Below, one piece after another: positions 38,728 through 50,062 of a DNA stretch of 64,000 bases. The stretch lies in the NCBI GenBank assembly GCA_028023455.1, contig JAQFVV010006255.1, forward strand, positions 370,001 through 434,000. Direction: 5' to 3'. Below the pieces are notes generated by a model. The model saw only the letters and a program-made list of their open reading frames with translations, had not been told where the DNA came from and did no database searches. Position 1 is the first letter of the stretch. Each line of letters begins with the position of its first letter. The position numbers were made by a program, and so were the translations under genes. Source of the DNA: Epiperipatus broadwayi (Eukaryota > Onychophora > Udeonychophora > Euonychophora > Peripatidae).

Positions 38728-38792
38728 TAAATATATATATATATATAAACATTATATATAGATATATAAACATTATATATAGATATATATGT
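38728..38792. repeat. TA-rich short tandem repeat
   Basis: (AT)n followed by two copies of a unit reading AACATTATATATAGATATAT. Confidence 0.85.
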
Positions 38793-40330
38793 TGTACCCT
38801 GCCAAAAGGACAACAACCCCTAGACAGTATGCCAAGTCCCTACATTAGGCTATCCTATGACTTTATCTAGGTATCATTTAAGACTCTTACCATTTTCTCA
38901 ATTATCTTCGGTCAATATTAACATTCTATCAAGAAGATTGCATACTCTTTAACATTAAATAAATACTAAAGTATTTATCCAATGGCATGACAATATTTAG
39001 ACATGACAATAGCTAGACACTCCTCCTTATTTAGTATCTACATACTCGCATGACTCACAACCATGATTAAATGACTATAATAAAACATCTATAATTATTA
39101 ACTTTCAATTAACTAATGAAGAAATTATATTATCCTGTTATTGTATATTGAGTTATTATTATTACTTCTATAAAATTATAATTAGCAATAATCATAATAA
39201 TAATTTTAAACTAAGGAGATTTCAAGATAATCATTGATTTTTAATTAGTTATTTAATCCACCTATAAAATATCAAGAGGGATTTTACTGAACCCTATAAG
39301 GAAGTGTCGCTTAAGAAAAGACTTACAACCTGAATCTATAATTAAAATTGTTCTACTACTTTATATTTATGTTCCCTAATACTAACCCTTAAACTAATAT
39401 TATTATCCAAATTGTAATTATATGTGACACTTTCAATAATAAGTAATTAATAATTTAATTTCTTATAAATAAGCATACTTTAATAATTTGCAATATCATC
39501 AATGACTTAAGTGATCAAGGCAGATTACAGTAAGTTAAAATCTCTTTTAAGAAAAGTGTGCTTAATTGATTGTTATATAGTTCTAAACTGGATTACTTTC
39601 TTATTTCCATTTCAAATTGTACATTTTAAGTTACATGTGATGTAGTGACAATGACTCTCACAAAAGAAGTGCAACATTTAATACTCAAGTTTACTTTCAA
39701 AATAACAACTTTAATCATATTATTTACAAGATATTATAATATATATTTTAATCAACAGGTAATTTAAAATAACAATAGTAATAAAGTTATATACCAATAT
39801 AACATAATAACACTATAAACAATTGAAAAATTAAGTCCACTAGAGGGAGCCTGGGATTCCAGTTTTCACTGTTTCAGGCTCCCTGTCCTATTCACCAAAG
39901 TCCATTGTTGGATTCATAAAAAAAAAAAAAGTTTACCAAAATGTAAGTGAATGTCTGTTTTATTGTTTTTTCATCTTTAGAAGAAATTTTGAAACAGTTT
40001 TCATTCAATAATAATTGAAATTATCTATCGTTCTGTTTTATGCAACTGGATGCCATTAGAAAGAGACAAAAGCTAGCTTAAATAATTCTTGGAATCATTA
40101 AAATATTATAAACCTTTTAAAAATAATTTTAAATGAGACCAAATATTTCTAAAAAGAATAGACACTAGAAATCCTATACATCAAATCTCATAGAAAACAT
40201 GTAATATAATATGTTAGCAATGATGGTTTTAGGAATATTATCTTTGCATCAGATCTTAGCAGTGTTAAACAAGTTTCAATTATTAATTCGATCTCAATTT
40301 TGGAATTAAACATTATAGAAAATAACCTAA
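38793..40330. other. AT-rich non-coding DNA with a small hairpin
   Basis: A stem-loop at 39844-39885 pairs AGGGAGCCTG with CAGGCTCCCT across about 22 bases. It is GC-richer than its surroundings. No gene is supported. Confidence 0.5.
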
Positions 40331-40679
40331 ACTATCGCCCTCCACAAAAATCAGGTTTCTCTGATGATCAGGACAGAAGTTATCACCCCCCTTCCGGTGG
40401 GTTGCCCCCTCCCCAAAAAAAAAATCAATAAATAAATTTTTTTCAAGTCAACACAGAACTACAATGAAGTGATTCCTGAGCTAAAAAATAATGATCTAAA
40501 GACAAAAATGAGTACAAATGATGTTTTAGACCTAAACAGAAACTTTGAAGCTTCAAATTAATCATACTTTTTAAGCAATACTTATTGAGAATTTTCCAAA
40601 GTTTGACAACAAACTTTCAGATTATACTACTAATCAAGATCAAAAATTCAATCAAAAGAAGCAGGATCCAACTAGTATC

Positions 40680-41735
40680 AACAAATGAAAATCATTGTGA
40701 ACCCCGAAGGACTTTGATTGATGGGTTTAGCAGCTGCTGTGAACATTTGCAGACACAGGAGTCTGATGATGATCAAGGGTGGATGTTCAGCTCCATTGAC
40801 CTCAGTGTGCAAGATGATATGGACAAATGATTTATTCTCATGGTGTGCAAGTAAATCCAGCTTGATTTCAAGACTACATGAATTAAATTTTGTATTGGTG
40901 GGTGTGAATTTGCACTCCTTTTCTTTGAGTGTGGTGATAGTGGTCATAAGGGGCTTGGTTCACTTGAGGGGATGGTTGACAATCATTGTCTAGCCCAGGA
41001 ATACCTGCTGGGAGAGTGAAAGTCACTACCTTCATATGGACTTTGCCATGAAGGGCTACTGCACCCCTTGATGGATTATTTGATAGGTCAGTGCTGATTT
41101 GCACTCACTATCATTAGGTTTCATTTGTTAGCTTTAAATTTAGTGCATTTGTAAAGCGTTGGTCTGTTTTGAGCCACTGCCATTTTTTTTGTAACATTGA
41201 TGGAGTTCTGTTTTATGGGCATGGGTCTGCACTCCCCTCTTCTTTTTCAGGGGTGGCTGGATGTAGATATTAGGCATCTGGTTTATGGTGTGGGCTGTTA
41301 ACAATTTTGCCACTGCCCAGAACACCTGCCAGGGGCCTACATGGTCAAAGTTGGTGCTATTCTTGCTCTGGTTGGCTGCTGTGTCCCATGGTAGGCTGGT
41401 TTTGGGCAGTGTCGATCTGGCTCTTTACTTATTACTTCTTAGTTTTTATCCAAGTTGGCTTTCCAATTTTGGGCAGGTAGACTGATTGTGGTCCCTGCTC
41501 ATTTGGACTGCTAATTGGGAGGCAGAGATATTCAGAATGGTCTTGATATGGCTTGGCTGTGGTTCAAGATTTTATTGCTTGGTGAACTTGGGCCTTGGAC
41601 CTCGCTGCCTGTTGTGGTGGTTGCACAATGCTGGACTTCACCTATTCAGCTGAAGCATTTGAGTCTTCACTTTGGGACCCCAGGGGTGGAACCATTGGGT
41701 GATGGTTAACTTCTCAACAGCCAGGCCATGTGGAT
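40680..41735. other. GC-richer island of unknown nature
   Basis: About 1 kb is visibly GC-richer, particularly T/G-rich on the plus strand, than the flanking DNA. It carries overlapping short frames on both strands (for example 40585-40830 +, 40718-40993 +, 41285-41485 +, 41515-41709 +), none longer than about 90 codons and none with a recognisable domain. Internal repetition is visible: TGCACTC recurs near 40911, 41101 and 41229, twice followed by CTTCTTTTTC- or CTTTTCTTTG-like tracts. It may be an old transposon or retroelement UTR, or a transferred or duplicated segment. Confidence 0.5.
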
Positions 41736-42042
41736 CCACATACAGATACACAATAATCACATTACAGCAATTTTTATGGATGTAATTATTTTTTATGTAC
41801 ATTTTACCTTGTTACTTTGAATCACTGTGTAATCCTCAATAGGTAAGTGTACCCAAAATTTTTGTAATATTTTATTAATAAACGTTACTTTGACAAAAAA
41901 AAGAACAATTGAAAAATTTTCATTCCCTTTTTTACCTTTTAGATATTCACAATAAAAAAACAAAACAAAAAATATTACCTTTTCCATGTAATATGGTGCT
42001 ATTATGATATTTACCTTTACATACTTTTATATATATATATAT
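41736..42042. other. Non-coding DNA ending in an (AT)n tract
   Basis: No gene. The (AT)n tract at 42029-42042 is the integration site of the LTR element that begins at 42043; its last four bases (ATAT, 42039-42042) are the left target duplication. Confidence 0.7.
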
Positions 42043-42990
42043 TGTGCCCTTTTGTATGGGTCTCCATAAATTGTAGTATCAATCTATTTAAAAAAATTTT
42101 AAATTTAAGATATATTTAGTTATATGATTTTAATTTTGTTTATAGCAATTTTTTAAAAAGTGTAATTAAAGTAATTCATGAGTATTTGATATGTGAAAAT
42201 TGTGCTGATGTTTGAGAGAGACATTTCAATGGGAATGATAATAGTATATGGCTGGGAAAACTGGCCATAAGCAAGACTGCATTAATAAATTTAATAAATA
42301 AATGTTTAAAGTTAAAGTTTTAAAAGACAAGTTAAAATTAAATGCATATATTTATTGTTGATAAAAGTTAATATTTAATAAATGAATATAAATATTTTAA
42401 TTATTAGTATTCCATGATAAAAGATTAATATTTGATTTAAATAATATCAAATTATTATTTTAAAAGCTGTTATAATATATTATTTATTTTAAAAGTATTT
42501 ATTTTAAAAAAATGTATTGTTAGTTTATTTTTAGATTATTACAAGCGTTTGTAGCTTTGTTGTAAAAAAAAAACAGATGTTAATTAAAATACGTACACAC
42601 ATGCTTGGGAGTTTTTTTAGTAAAGTTGCAAAGCTATTTTAAAAATTCTGTTATAAAATTTATAAATATTATTTTGGCTATCATGAAATAAAAATAAAGA
42701 TAATTAATGTGAAATATTAAATCTGATTTTTAAAATACTGCTTAAAAACATAACGAATAAAAATAGACTTAGTTTATTTATAAAAATAATCTTATAAAAG
42801 TTAAACGTAAAAGTTAAGTAAGAAAGTATATTTTTAAAAAAATGTTTAATAGATCTAAATAAATGATGAATATTAATTTAAGAATTTAATAATGTGATAA
42901 ATAATAAATATTAAATAAGTCATTATTTATTTTTAATTCTGTCTTGTTGGTGAAATATGTAAATAAGCTAGCAAGTCAATTGTTTAATTC

Positions 42991-43055
42991 ACCAATCAAG
43001 TGGGAGTTTTCTTCCGGTATAAAACCAAGGTTCAATTGTTAGGAGGTGACTTGTG
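42991..43055 (+). promoter_or_regulatory. LTR core promoter (5' copy)
   Basis: ACCAATC (42991-42997) and TATAAAA (43018-43024), separated by CTTCCGG, with a predicted start around 43048. The block is conserved in the 3' LTR and in the far more diverged solo LTR, which supports it as the functional polymerase II promoter. Confidence 0.7.
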
Positions 43056-43391
43056 ATTGAAATTCTTGAAGTAAAGAGTGCTATTAAAAAATAGCTAAGT
43101 GATTATCGACGCTCTAAAAATCGTTTTTAAAATTATAAGAGAGTAGTTTTTAAAATAATTTATAAAAGTTACCGATGAATATGCAGTGTTAATTTATTGT
43201 AATTCCCTATTAATCGTTTCCTTACTGAAGCTCAATTTACTATCAAATAATCATGAAGACATTGTATGAGGATAAAATATATTGGAAATTTTATACTGAA
43301 AATTTAACAAACGCTGGATTGACTAGCAGAGTTATTAGATGCTTAACAGTAATACGTTGGACTTTATATAAATTTAAAAGCTAATGATAGT

Positions 43392-43548
43392 TGATTTTTA
43401 TAAATCAGATATTAAAAGCATGAGAAATACTTCTTTATGAAGCAAGTATTTGTAAAGTATAAATTTAAATATATCTTGGTAAAGATATAATATGTAACAG
43501 TAATTATATAAATATTTGCCTTGTTAAGTCTTTATGGTATAAAAGACT
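43392..43548 (+). other. Conserved hairpin series in the LTR leader
   Basis: Successive short stem-loops: 43392-43407 (TGATTT/AAATCA), 43426-43450 (AATACTTC/GAAGCAAGTATT), 43471-43488 (ATATCTT/AAGATAT) and 43527-43548 (AGTCTTT/AAAGACT). The last three occur at the same relative places in the 3' LTR and in the diverged solo LTR (56637-56661, 56686-56704, 56741-56761). They lie 0.35-0.5 kb downstream of the promoter, in the expected transcript. Confidence 0.6.
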
Positions 43549-46377
43549 AAATTCTGACAATTTTTAAAAGGCAAATAAATTGAAGATTTAATAAGTAAAG
43601 AAACACTTATAAGTAAAAATTATTGTATTAAAAGTCTGAACGCTGGTCGTACAAAAGACTTTAAAAATAAACTTACCTAAATATCTGTTACGGAATGCGC
43701 AAATCAACTCTACATGGATATCCAAATCAATTAAAAATAATTAAATCAGAACTTTGTAAATTATAGACTAATTTTAAAAAAATAATAACTTTTAATAATA
43801 ATATTTTTTCCTTAAGAAGAAATGAATATGGATCCTATAAACTATTTTTGTTATGATGGAACTGACTTTTATTTATTTTTTAAAAAAAAGAACGTTTTCA
43901 TTTTTGTCATAAAACTTTTAAAGAACACGTGATGTACCGGAAAAGGAAGTAATGTTTAGTGAAAACTTGTGCCTAGGAAAAAGAACAATGACAACTGGAT
44001 GAAAACACCGTTGGATGTTATGTAATATTTTTATTTATTAACTAACATAAATATTTCAGTAATTATTAATTTATTAAAGATAGGAAAGGTACATTTACAT
44101 TATTTTTTTTTTAAAAATAATAACTAAATACTAATATAATTTTTATTGCATAAAGTTTATTTTATAATTATACAACACGTAATATTTTAAAGAATAATTG
44201 TTGAGTGTGAATGTGAAATTATTTTGTAAAACTGGAATCCTGGAGGACATCGTGACGGACTGTACATTGAAGTATTATTTATGGTAAAACTGTGTAATAA
44301 TAATAATGATTTGATGTATTTACTATGTTTTCTTTAGATCAACTAAATGTTATATGATTATTGTATGAATGTATTAATGTTTAAAAAATATACACGCATA
44401 ACAGTAATAATAGCAGTTTTATTTTAATATGCATATTTTTTTAAATTGATGATATAAATTTAGTACAACGTCATATGATACCCTAGAAATAATTATATGA
44501 TTCTTTCGGGAATGAATTTCAGTGTTTCTGTTCCAATATTAGAAATTAGATTTATTATACTAGTGTAAGTTATTTATTTTTTATTTTAGAGTTCGTAAGA
44601 AGTATATAAGGTCTATATTTTATTTTATTTTTATTAGATGAGTTACGTTAATTTTACATAGAAATTTATATTTCGATTGAAGGCTTATTGTAAATAAATG
44701 ATGAGGTATAGGAGAGTTTGGATCGTTATTATTTTTTGTTTTAAAATTGGTCATTTGTTTTACGGAAATTAAATGGGGTTAAAATGACTTTTGTAGGTAG
44801 TAATTTTATAAAGGAATAGGAATAATAAGTAAAGAAAAGTAATGATTTAAAATGGAAAAGAATCATAGAATTTATTTGATATAATACTTTATAAAAGTTG
44901 AAATTATTGAATAATTTTAAATATTATTTTTTAAAAAGTACATATACGTATTGCATATTCTAATAAAACATGTAGTATGACATTATATCGGAATGAAATA
45001 AACAGTGATAGTCAATAAGTGTTATTATACTACAAAGTTATATCAGTTGATACATTAATTAATATTTGAGTCATACTGATAATAAATGTAATACAGTCTT
45101 ATACATTATAATATAAATAACAGTAGGACTTAAGTGAAATAGCATTTAAATTATTAAAGTTTGTTTATTTACATACATGCTACATGAATGATATCTTACA
45201 TAAAAAAATTTTCTTATATTAATTGATAACAAGTACTGTTTATGTAAATTAAAGTCATAAATTTAATTGAATTTTATTAATAAAACATTCTCTGGAATGT
45301 ATAAATTATCTACTTATAGTTATGGAAATAATAACAGTGTAAAAATCTTGTATTATTATTTTTTCTTATTGTTTTTTATTTTCTTTAGTTTCATTTAAAT
45401 GTAAATAGTGTAAATAAATTATTTGTTTAAGTTGATGTAAATAAATTTGTTAAGTTGTTTTAAAAGATGTGTTGAATTCATTATTTTACACCACAGCATT
45501 TGACAACAGATGATTTGAATAAACATAATATTTGCACAATATGAATTTATTATTTTATTATTTGAGTAAGAAAACATAATATTTTCATAACATAATTTAT
45601 AGAAATTGATTAACATTAACATATAATATTACAATGGTCATAAAATAATTATAATGCACAATATAAGAGTATAAGATTATTTATTGCCACAGATTGTTAA
45701 ATTATAAGATTTTAGTCTATTTTAAAATTAAGATACTATATGGAAATGAAAGACATGCATATGATTTGTTTATTTTTTTAATGATTAAAAGTATAATTTA
45801 ATAGATAAGATTAAGATATACCCTAAAGATTATTATTGTTAGTTATTGTTATTAGAATAAGTTAGGTGTATTTAGGTTTGATATTAAATCCCTTATCATT
45901 CCTATCTACATGAATTATTATTACTTTAAGATAATTAGAAGAACCTGAGATCATTTAATTATAGTTCCTTAACAAAAGATTGAGATTTATTTATCTATTA
46001 TTATTTAAGATAGTTCATTTATAAAAGTCATAAGAGTGCTGTAGAGTTAAGAATGAGATAATGAAGAAGTAATAGTATTCTTATGCCATTGAGACAGTGT
46101 CTTGGAGAGACATTGACTCAATGTAAATCTGATTACCAATTGTAACTTCACTTCACAGTCTCATGATTTTAATTAAATATTTATTTAATTAGTATATAAT
46201 ATTGAACTAAATTAATTTTTGATAAGTTTGGAATAAATCTGATAAGTTATAATATTATAAAAATATATTAAAGATAGTTGTACATATTTTAGCCGAGCAT
46301 AATAATTTGATTGAGCTAGTCATATTTTAAATTATATCATATATCGAGAAGTGAGGGTACAAACGGTAGTATAGGAT

Positions 46378-46395
46378 TTTGGCGCCCAAACGTTT
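46378..46395 (+). other. Primer-binding site
   Basis: TGGCGCCCAAACG, 17 nt after the LTR end. The first eight bases match the tRNA-Lys-type primer-binding site known in retroviruses and many Ty3/gypsy elements (TGGCGCCC). The remainder is only partly similar, so the tRNA is not certain. Confidence 0.75.
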
Positions 46396-47054
46396 TAGGC
46401 TTAGATATTTAATTAAGGATTAGAATATACATAATTTTAGGGTTAGTATATGTTAGGAGGATAGAGTGATAGGTATAAATTTATTAGTAAAAATTGTGTA
46501 TGGATTAAAATGTATAATTTAGGAATTAATGATTAGTATATTTATTAAATATAAATAGTTTAGTATTTTATAATAGTAATTATAATTGATTAGATGTTCA
46601 TTATAAAATTAAAATAAAAATCTTATTAGCAAAATTATTATATTTTCATGTGGTATCTATAATATGATTATAAAAAAAAAAAAAAAATTAAATACTAAGT
46701 TAATTTTAAACTAATAAGCAAATAAATATGTAAATGATGAAAATGTGGCAAATAATTATTTTATAATATGACCATGTCAATTCTTAAGAAATTTTAAATG
46801 TGCATTGAATATAATATATTATGTGCAAATTGTCTGTGGATCATAGGGTAAAGATAATGATATGACACAATTTTGTTATTCGTAGTTATATAATTAGTTT
46901 ATAATAAATAGTGTAGAGTTTTCAAAGATGATGTTTGTGATTGATTGTAGAAGTGAATTGAGTGGAAATGGAAAGGTTGATAGGGAATTATCATTTTGAA
47001 ATATTGATAATAAATACTGCATACTAATAAAATTGAATTTTAAAAAATATAGAA
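46396..47054 (+). other. Internal 5' untranslated region of the LTR element
   Basis: About 660 bp of AT-rich leader with an A-run of about 16 at 46672-46687 and no open frame. It leads to the gag ATG in the context AGAAATGG. Confidence 0.7.
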
Positions 47055-49055
47055 ATGGATAACTGGGATAAAGATTTAGAGGTTGAAATGTCTAATTTTA
47101 TTGTTGAGGATAATAATTGTGAAGAGAGAAAAGAAGGAGAGAAATTAGTAGATTTTGAGACAGTATTAGAAAATACTCAAAATATGGATAGTGAAATAGA
47201 GGAGGAGGAAGAGGTAGTTTTTAAAACAGTAGAAAAAGAAGTAGTAAAAACTGAGAAAACTATAGAGAACTTCTCAATGCTTGATTTTATGAAGCATTTT
47301 GAATTAATGAGTCAAGGTATTATTAATTCAGTAAAAAATGAGAGTAATTATATTAGAGCAGAAATGAAAAGGGAGAATAATTCTTTAAAAGAAGAAATGA
47401 AAGAGGAAAATTATAAAATGAATATGAAGTTAGATTCTCTTAGAGAGGATATAAATAAAAATAATATAAAAGTAGAATCTCTTGAGGAAAATCTTAAAGA
47501 AGTTAAAGAAAACTTAAGTAAAGATAGAGAAGAGATAAGATGTTGTATAGACAATATAAATAAAAAAGTTGAGGATAATTCTGAAATTGTAAAGAATTTT
47601 AAAAAAGATGTGGAAGATAAAATTAATAATCTGGATATAAGATTTACTAAAAATGAAGAAATAGTTGAATCTTTAAAGTTAGAAATAATAAAAACTGATG
47701 ATAAAAATCAGGAATTGTTAGAAAGAAAATTTTATGAATTTTCAGAAAGTACGATTAAAAATTTGAAAGATCAAATAGCAGAATCTATTGATCAATGTAA
47801 AATCAATAACAATAATTTAGCTTTCAAAATTGATAGCTATAAATTAAAAGTTGATAGTGAGATTTGTGAGGTTAAGGACCATGTTAATAATGTTAGTGAA
47901 GATATTAAAAGTGTTAGGAGTGCCATAGTTCAGACCAAAGAAGATATAAAAGATGAAATAGAGAAGGAACTTATTGAAAAATTTAAGGAGCTAGATGTTA
48001 AAAGAATCGATGAGCATAAATATCGATCAAAGGTAGGAGAAAATTTAAAGCGTATGCAGAAAGATATAAAAGAGCATGCAGGTATGTTAGAATTAAACAA
48101 TGATAAATATAAAGAAATTTTAGATAAGAATTTGGATGAATTCAGGAAAGAACAGAAAGGGTATGTCAAGCAAGTGCTTGAACAAATGGATTTAGAGGCG
48201 AAAAATGTAAATAATACAAAGATAGGAGTAATAAAAGGGAAAATAAGTGATCATGCTTATGAAGATTATGTTAGTTCATCACAAATAAATAAATTAGAAT
48301 CAGGAAGGAAAAATAATAGTACTCAGTCAGAAAATACTATTGTGAAAGAAATTGATAGTAGACCGAGTAGAGAAGTGGTCAATTGTGAAGGGACTGCCAA
48401 TAATTCAATGGCTTTACGTTTTATGAAAGTCAAACCATTTAAAGGAGAGTATATGGAAAATCCCTCAGAATTTTTAAATAATTTGGACGAATTATTTTCC
48501 ATATGTTCCTTGTCAGAAAAAGAGAAAGTGGCAGTGTGTAGCAATCATTTGTATGGTATTGCCAAGGATTGGTGGCAATCATTGTTTGAGAAACCAATAA
48601 CTTATGGCGACTTTAAGTGTTTTATTATTGGGAGTTTTTGGAACTCTGATAAACAAGATTGCATCAGATATCAGATTACTCAAGAAAAATACCATATTAG
48701 TAAAGGCAGCTATACAAGCTTTTTCAGAAATCAAGCTGTTCGGTTAAAAACGTTGACTGCTTGTCCATTATCAGAAGGACAGATTGTCAGAATTGTAAGG
48801 CATAACTTACCTAAAAACGTTGAACAGTTGTTGATAGCTGCTGATCGTGGTTCAATAGAAGTATCTGAGGTATTAGATGCTCTTGAAGTAGCTGAATTAT
48901 CTATGGATAATAGATTTAAAGTAAACAAGGATAGAAATAATTATCCGTTAGCAAATATCAATGTTAGCAATGGTGTGAGACCTTCTGTAGGGTATAAAAA
49001 GAGATTTGAGTATAGAGGTAAAGATAGGATGTCTCCACACAAAAATTTTTGCTAA
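47055..49055 (+). CDS. gag: Gag-like capsid protein with long N-terminal coiled coil
   Basis: 666 codons, the only long open frame in the window. Residues 1-80 are acidic. Residues about 80-390 are rich in K, E, N and D with heptad-like spacing of I, L and V, typical of a long coiled coil. Residues about 390-450 are a polar linker. Residues about 452-625 match a retrotransposon Gag capsid-type domain: KVKPFKGEYMENPSEFLNNL, then L-GIAKDWWQSL and a DFKCFIIGSF block. In the family this assembles the particle that packages element RNA. There is no CCHC zinc knuckle; the C-terminus is basic (KKRFEYRGKDR), which could serve RNA binding. The frame stops right after an A5T5 run; the +1 frame stays open to 49170. 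The extended coiled coil is unusual for Gag. No protease follows. Confidence 0.9.
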   Translation: MDNWDKDLEVEMSNFIVEDNNCEERKEGEKLVDFETVLENTQNMDSEIEEEEEVVFKTVEKEVVKTEKTIENFSMLDFMKHFELMSQGIINSVKNESNYIRAEMKRENNSLKEEMKEENYKMNMKLDSLREDINKNNIKVESLEENLKEVKENLSKDREEIRCCIDNINKKVEDNSEIVKNFKKDVEDKINNLDIRFTKNEEIVESLKLEIIKTDDKNQELLERKFYEFSESTIKNLKDQIAESIDQCKINNNNLAFKIDSYKLKVDSEICEVKDHVNNVSEDIKSVRSAIVQTKEDIKDEIEKELIEKFKELDVKRIDEHKYRSKVGENLKRMQKDIKEHAGMLELNNDKYKEILDKNLDEFRKEQKGYVKQVLEQMDLEAKNVNNTKIGVIKGKISDHAYEDYVSSSQINKLESGRKNNSTQSENTIVKEIDSRPSREVVNCEGTANNSMALRFMKVKPFKGEYMENPSEFLNNLDELFSICSLSEKEKVAVCSNHLYGIAKDWWQSLFEKPITYGDFKCFIIGSFWNSDKQDCIRYQITQEKYHISKGSYTSFFRNQAVRLKTLTACPLSEGQIVRIVRHNLPKNVEQLLIAADRGSIEVSEVLDALEVAELSMDNRFKVNKDRNNYPLANINVSNGVRPSVGYKKRFEYRGKDRMSPHKNFC

Positions 49056-49170
49056 ATTTGACACATATAGAGATAGAAGTGATGTTCAAAATAATCAGCC
49101 TTCTACTAGTGGTGTGACCACAATTTTAAAAAGACCAGTTAATAAAGTTAGTAATAAGAAATCAAATTAA
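49041..49170 (+). other. +1-frame continuation after gag
   Basis: At the A5T5 run (49041-49050) the +1 frame leads into about 40 further codons (starting AKFDTYRDRSD and ending VSNKKSN) before a stop at 49168-49170. This could be the original Gag C-terminus after a single-base slip in the T-run, or a frameshift site once used to reach pol. I cannot tell which. Confidence 0.45.
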
Positions 49171-49352
49171 AAAGGTCTTTGCATGTTAGCAACCTTCAAA
49201 GAAATCAATTCAAAAAATTTCTTAGTCTATATGAGGGTCCATATAGAATATCTTGCAAAGTAGGTGAAAATGCATTTATGTTAACCACACCAGATGGTGA
49301 AAAAGGAACTTATAATGCAAGAAGTTTAATTCCATATCCTTCTGAAGTGTGA
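49158..49352 (+). pseudogene. Integrase C-terminal relict (GPY/F module)
   Basis: 64 codons ending in a natural stop at 49350-49352. The stretch contains LHVSNLQRNQFKKF, then LYEGPYRI, then YNARSLIPY. This is the order seen at the very C-terminus of Ty3/gypsy integrases, where the GPY/F module precedes a short tail. Protease, reverse transcriptase, RNase H and the integrase catalytic core are absent, so a deletion joins the gag end (about 49100-49157) to this tail. The relict has no start codon of its own context and probably is not translated. Confidence 0.75.
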
Positions 49353-50050
49353 ATTACAATTTTCAAAGGATATATTGTGGGTAAAGATTTAGTGTGGTGT
49401 TCATATGTTTTATTTTATATAATAAAATAATGAATTATCAAATCAGTAAATGTTAATTTAGGGAGAAATTAATAATATGTAAGAGTGAGTAGATCTTATA
49501 AAAAATCAATTTATGAAAAGTATGGATGAATTTAAGATTTTTTATAAAGATTGTAATATTGATTATAAAACTGATAAATTTTTAGGGATAAAGATAATCA
49601 CTTTAAATGAAAGATGTCTAAGTGTATTAGATAATGATTTATTAAACTGTTAATGAAACTAGCAACAAGTGTAAAATAAAACACAAAGTGTGATTTAAAA
49701 CATAGTATTAACTATAGAAATATGTATTTATAGTTTAGTTTGTGTACAAGATGTTATTTAAAAGAATATAAACATTTAATATTTCTTAGTAAGATTAGGG
49801 AAATAAAAATGACCTAATTAAAGATATAAATAAAAGAAAAGTGAAACTTAATTTTATCAAGTAAAAGAAAGTCATGATGATTTTATTTAGAAGTGTTTTC
49901 TGGTTGAGATTTTGATGAAAAGTTCTAGTGCTTTATAAAAAATTCATGTTAAAGTGATTGATTATGATATTTAATGATATGAAAAATGAAGATGTTAAGT
50001 GTAGATTAATGAAGATGAAGATAGATGGTTAATTTAAAATTTTTATCCGA
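49353..50050 (+). other. 3' untranslated region of the LTR element
   Basis: AT-rich. A 46-codon open frame (49513-49653) lies here with no recognised domain and is probably chance. There is no other signal until the polypurine tract. Confidence 0.55.
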
Positions 50051-50062
50051 AGGAGGAGGATA
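50050..50062 (+). other. Polypurine tract
   Basis: AAGGAGGAGGA followed by TA and then the 3' LTR TG at 50063. It is the expected plus-strand priming site. Confidence 0.85.

Larger units (their letters stand above)
42043..46361 (+). repeat. 5' LTR (4319 bp)
   Basis: TGTGCCCTTTTGTATGGG at the start, GAGAAGTGAGGGTACA at the end. The core promoter lies about 975 bp in, so most of the LTR (about 3.3 kb) would be transcribed leader. Compared with the 3' copy it lacks about 11 bp near 43841. The solo LTR keeps that segment, so the change is a deletion in this copy. Short reading frames (such as 45419-45622 on the minus strand) are repeated exactly in the 3' LTR and are not supported as genes. Confidence 0.93.

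Noticed and set aside
45419-45622. 67-codon minus frame, identical in both LTRs (also 53451-53654)
   Set aside because: Identity is explained by recent LTR duplication. The diverged solo LTR does not obviously keep it, and the sequence is typical AT-rich translation.
47930-48928. Minus-strand frames opposite gag
   Set aside because: They are antisense shadows of the gag frame, serine-rich as expected from reading its lysine/glutamate codons backwards.
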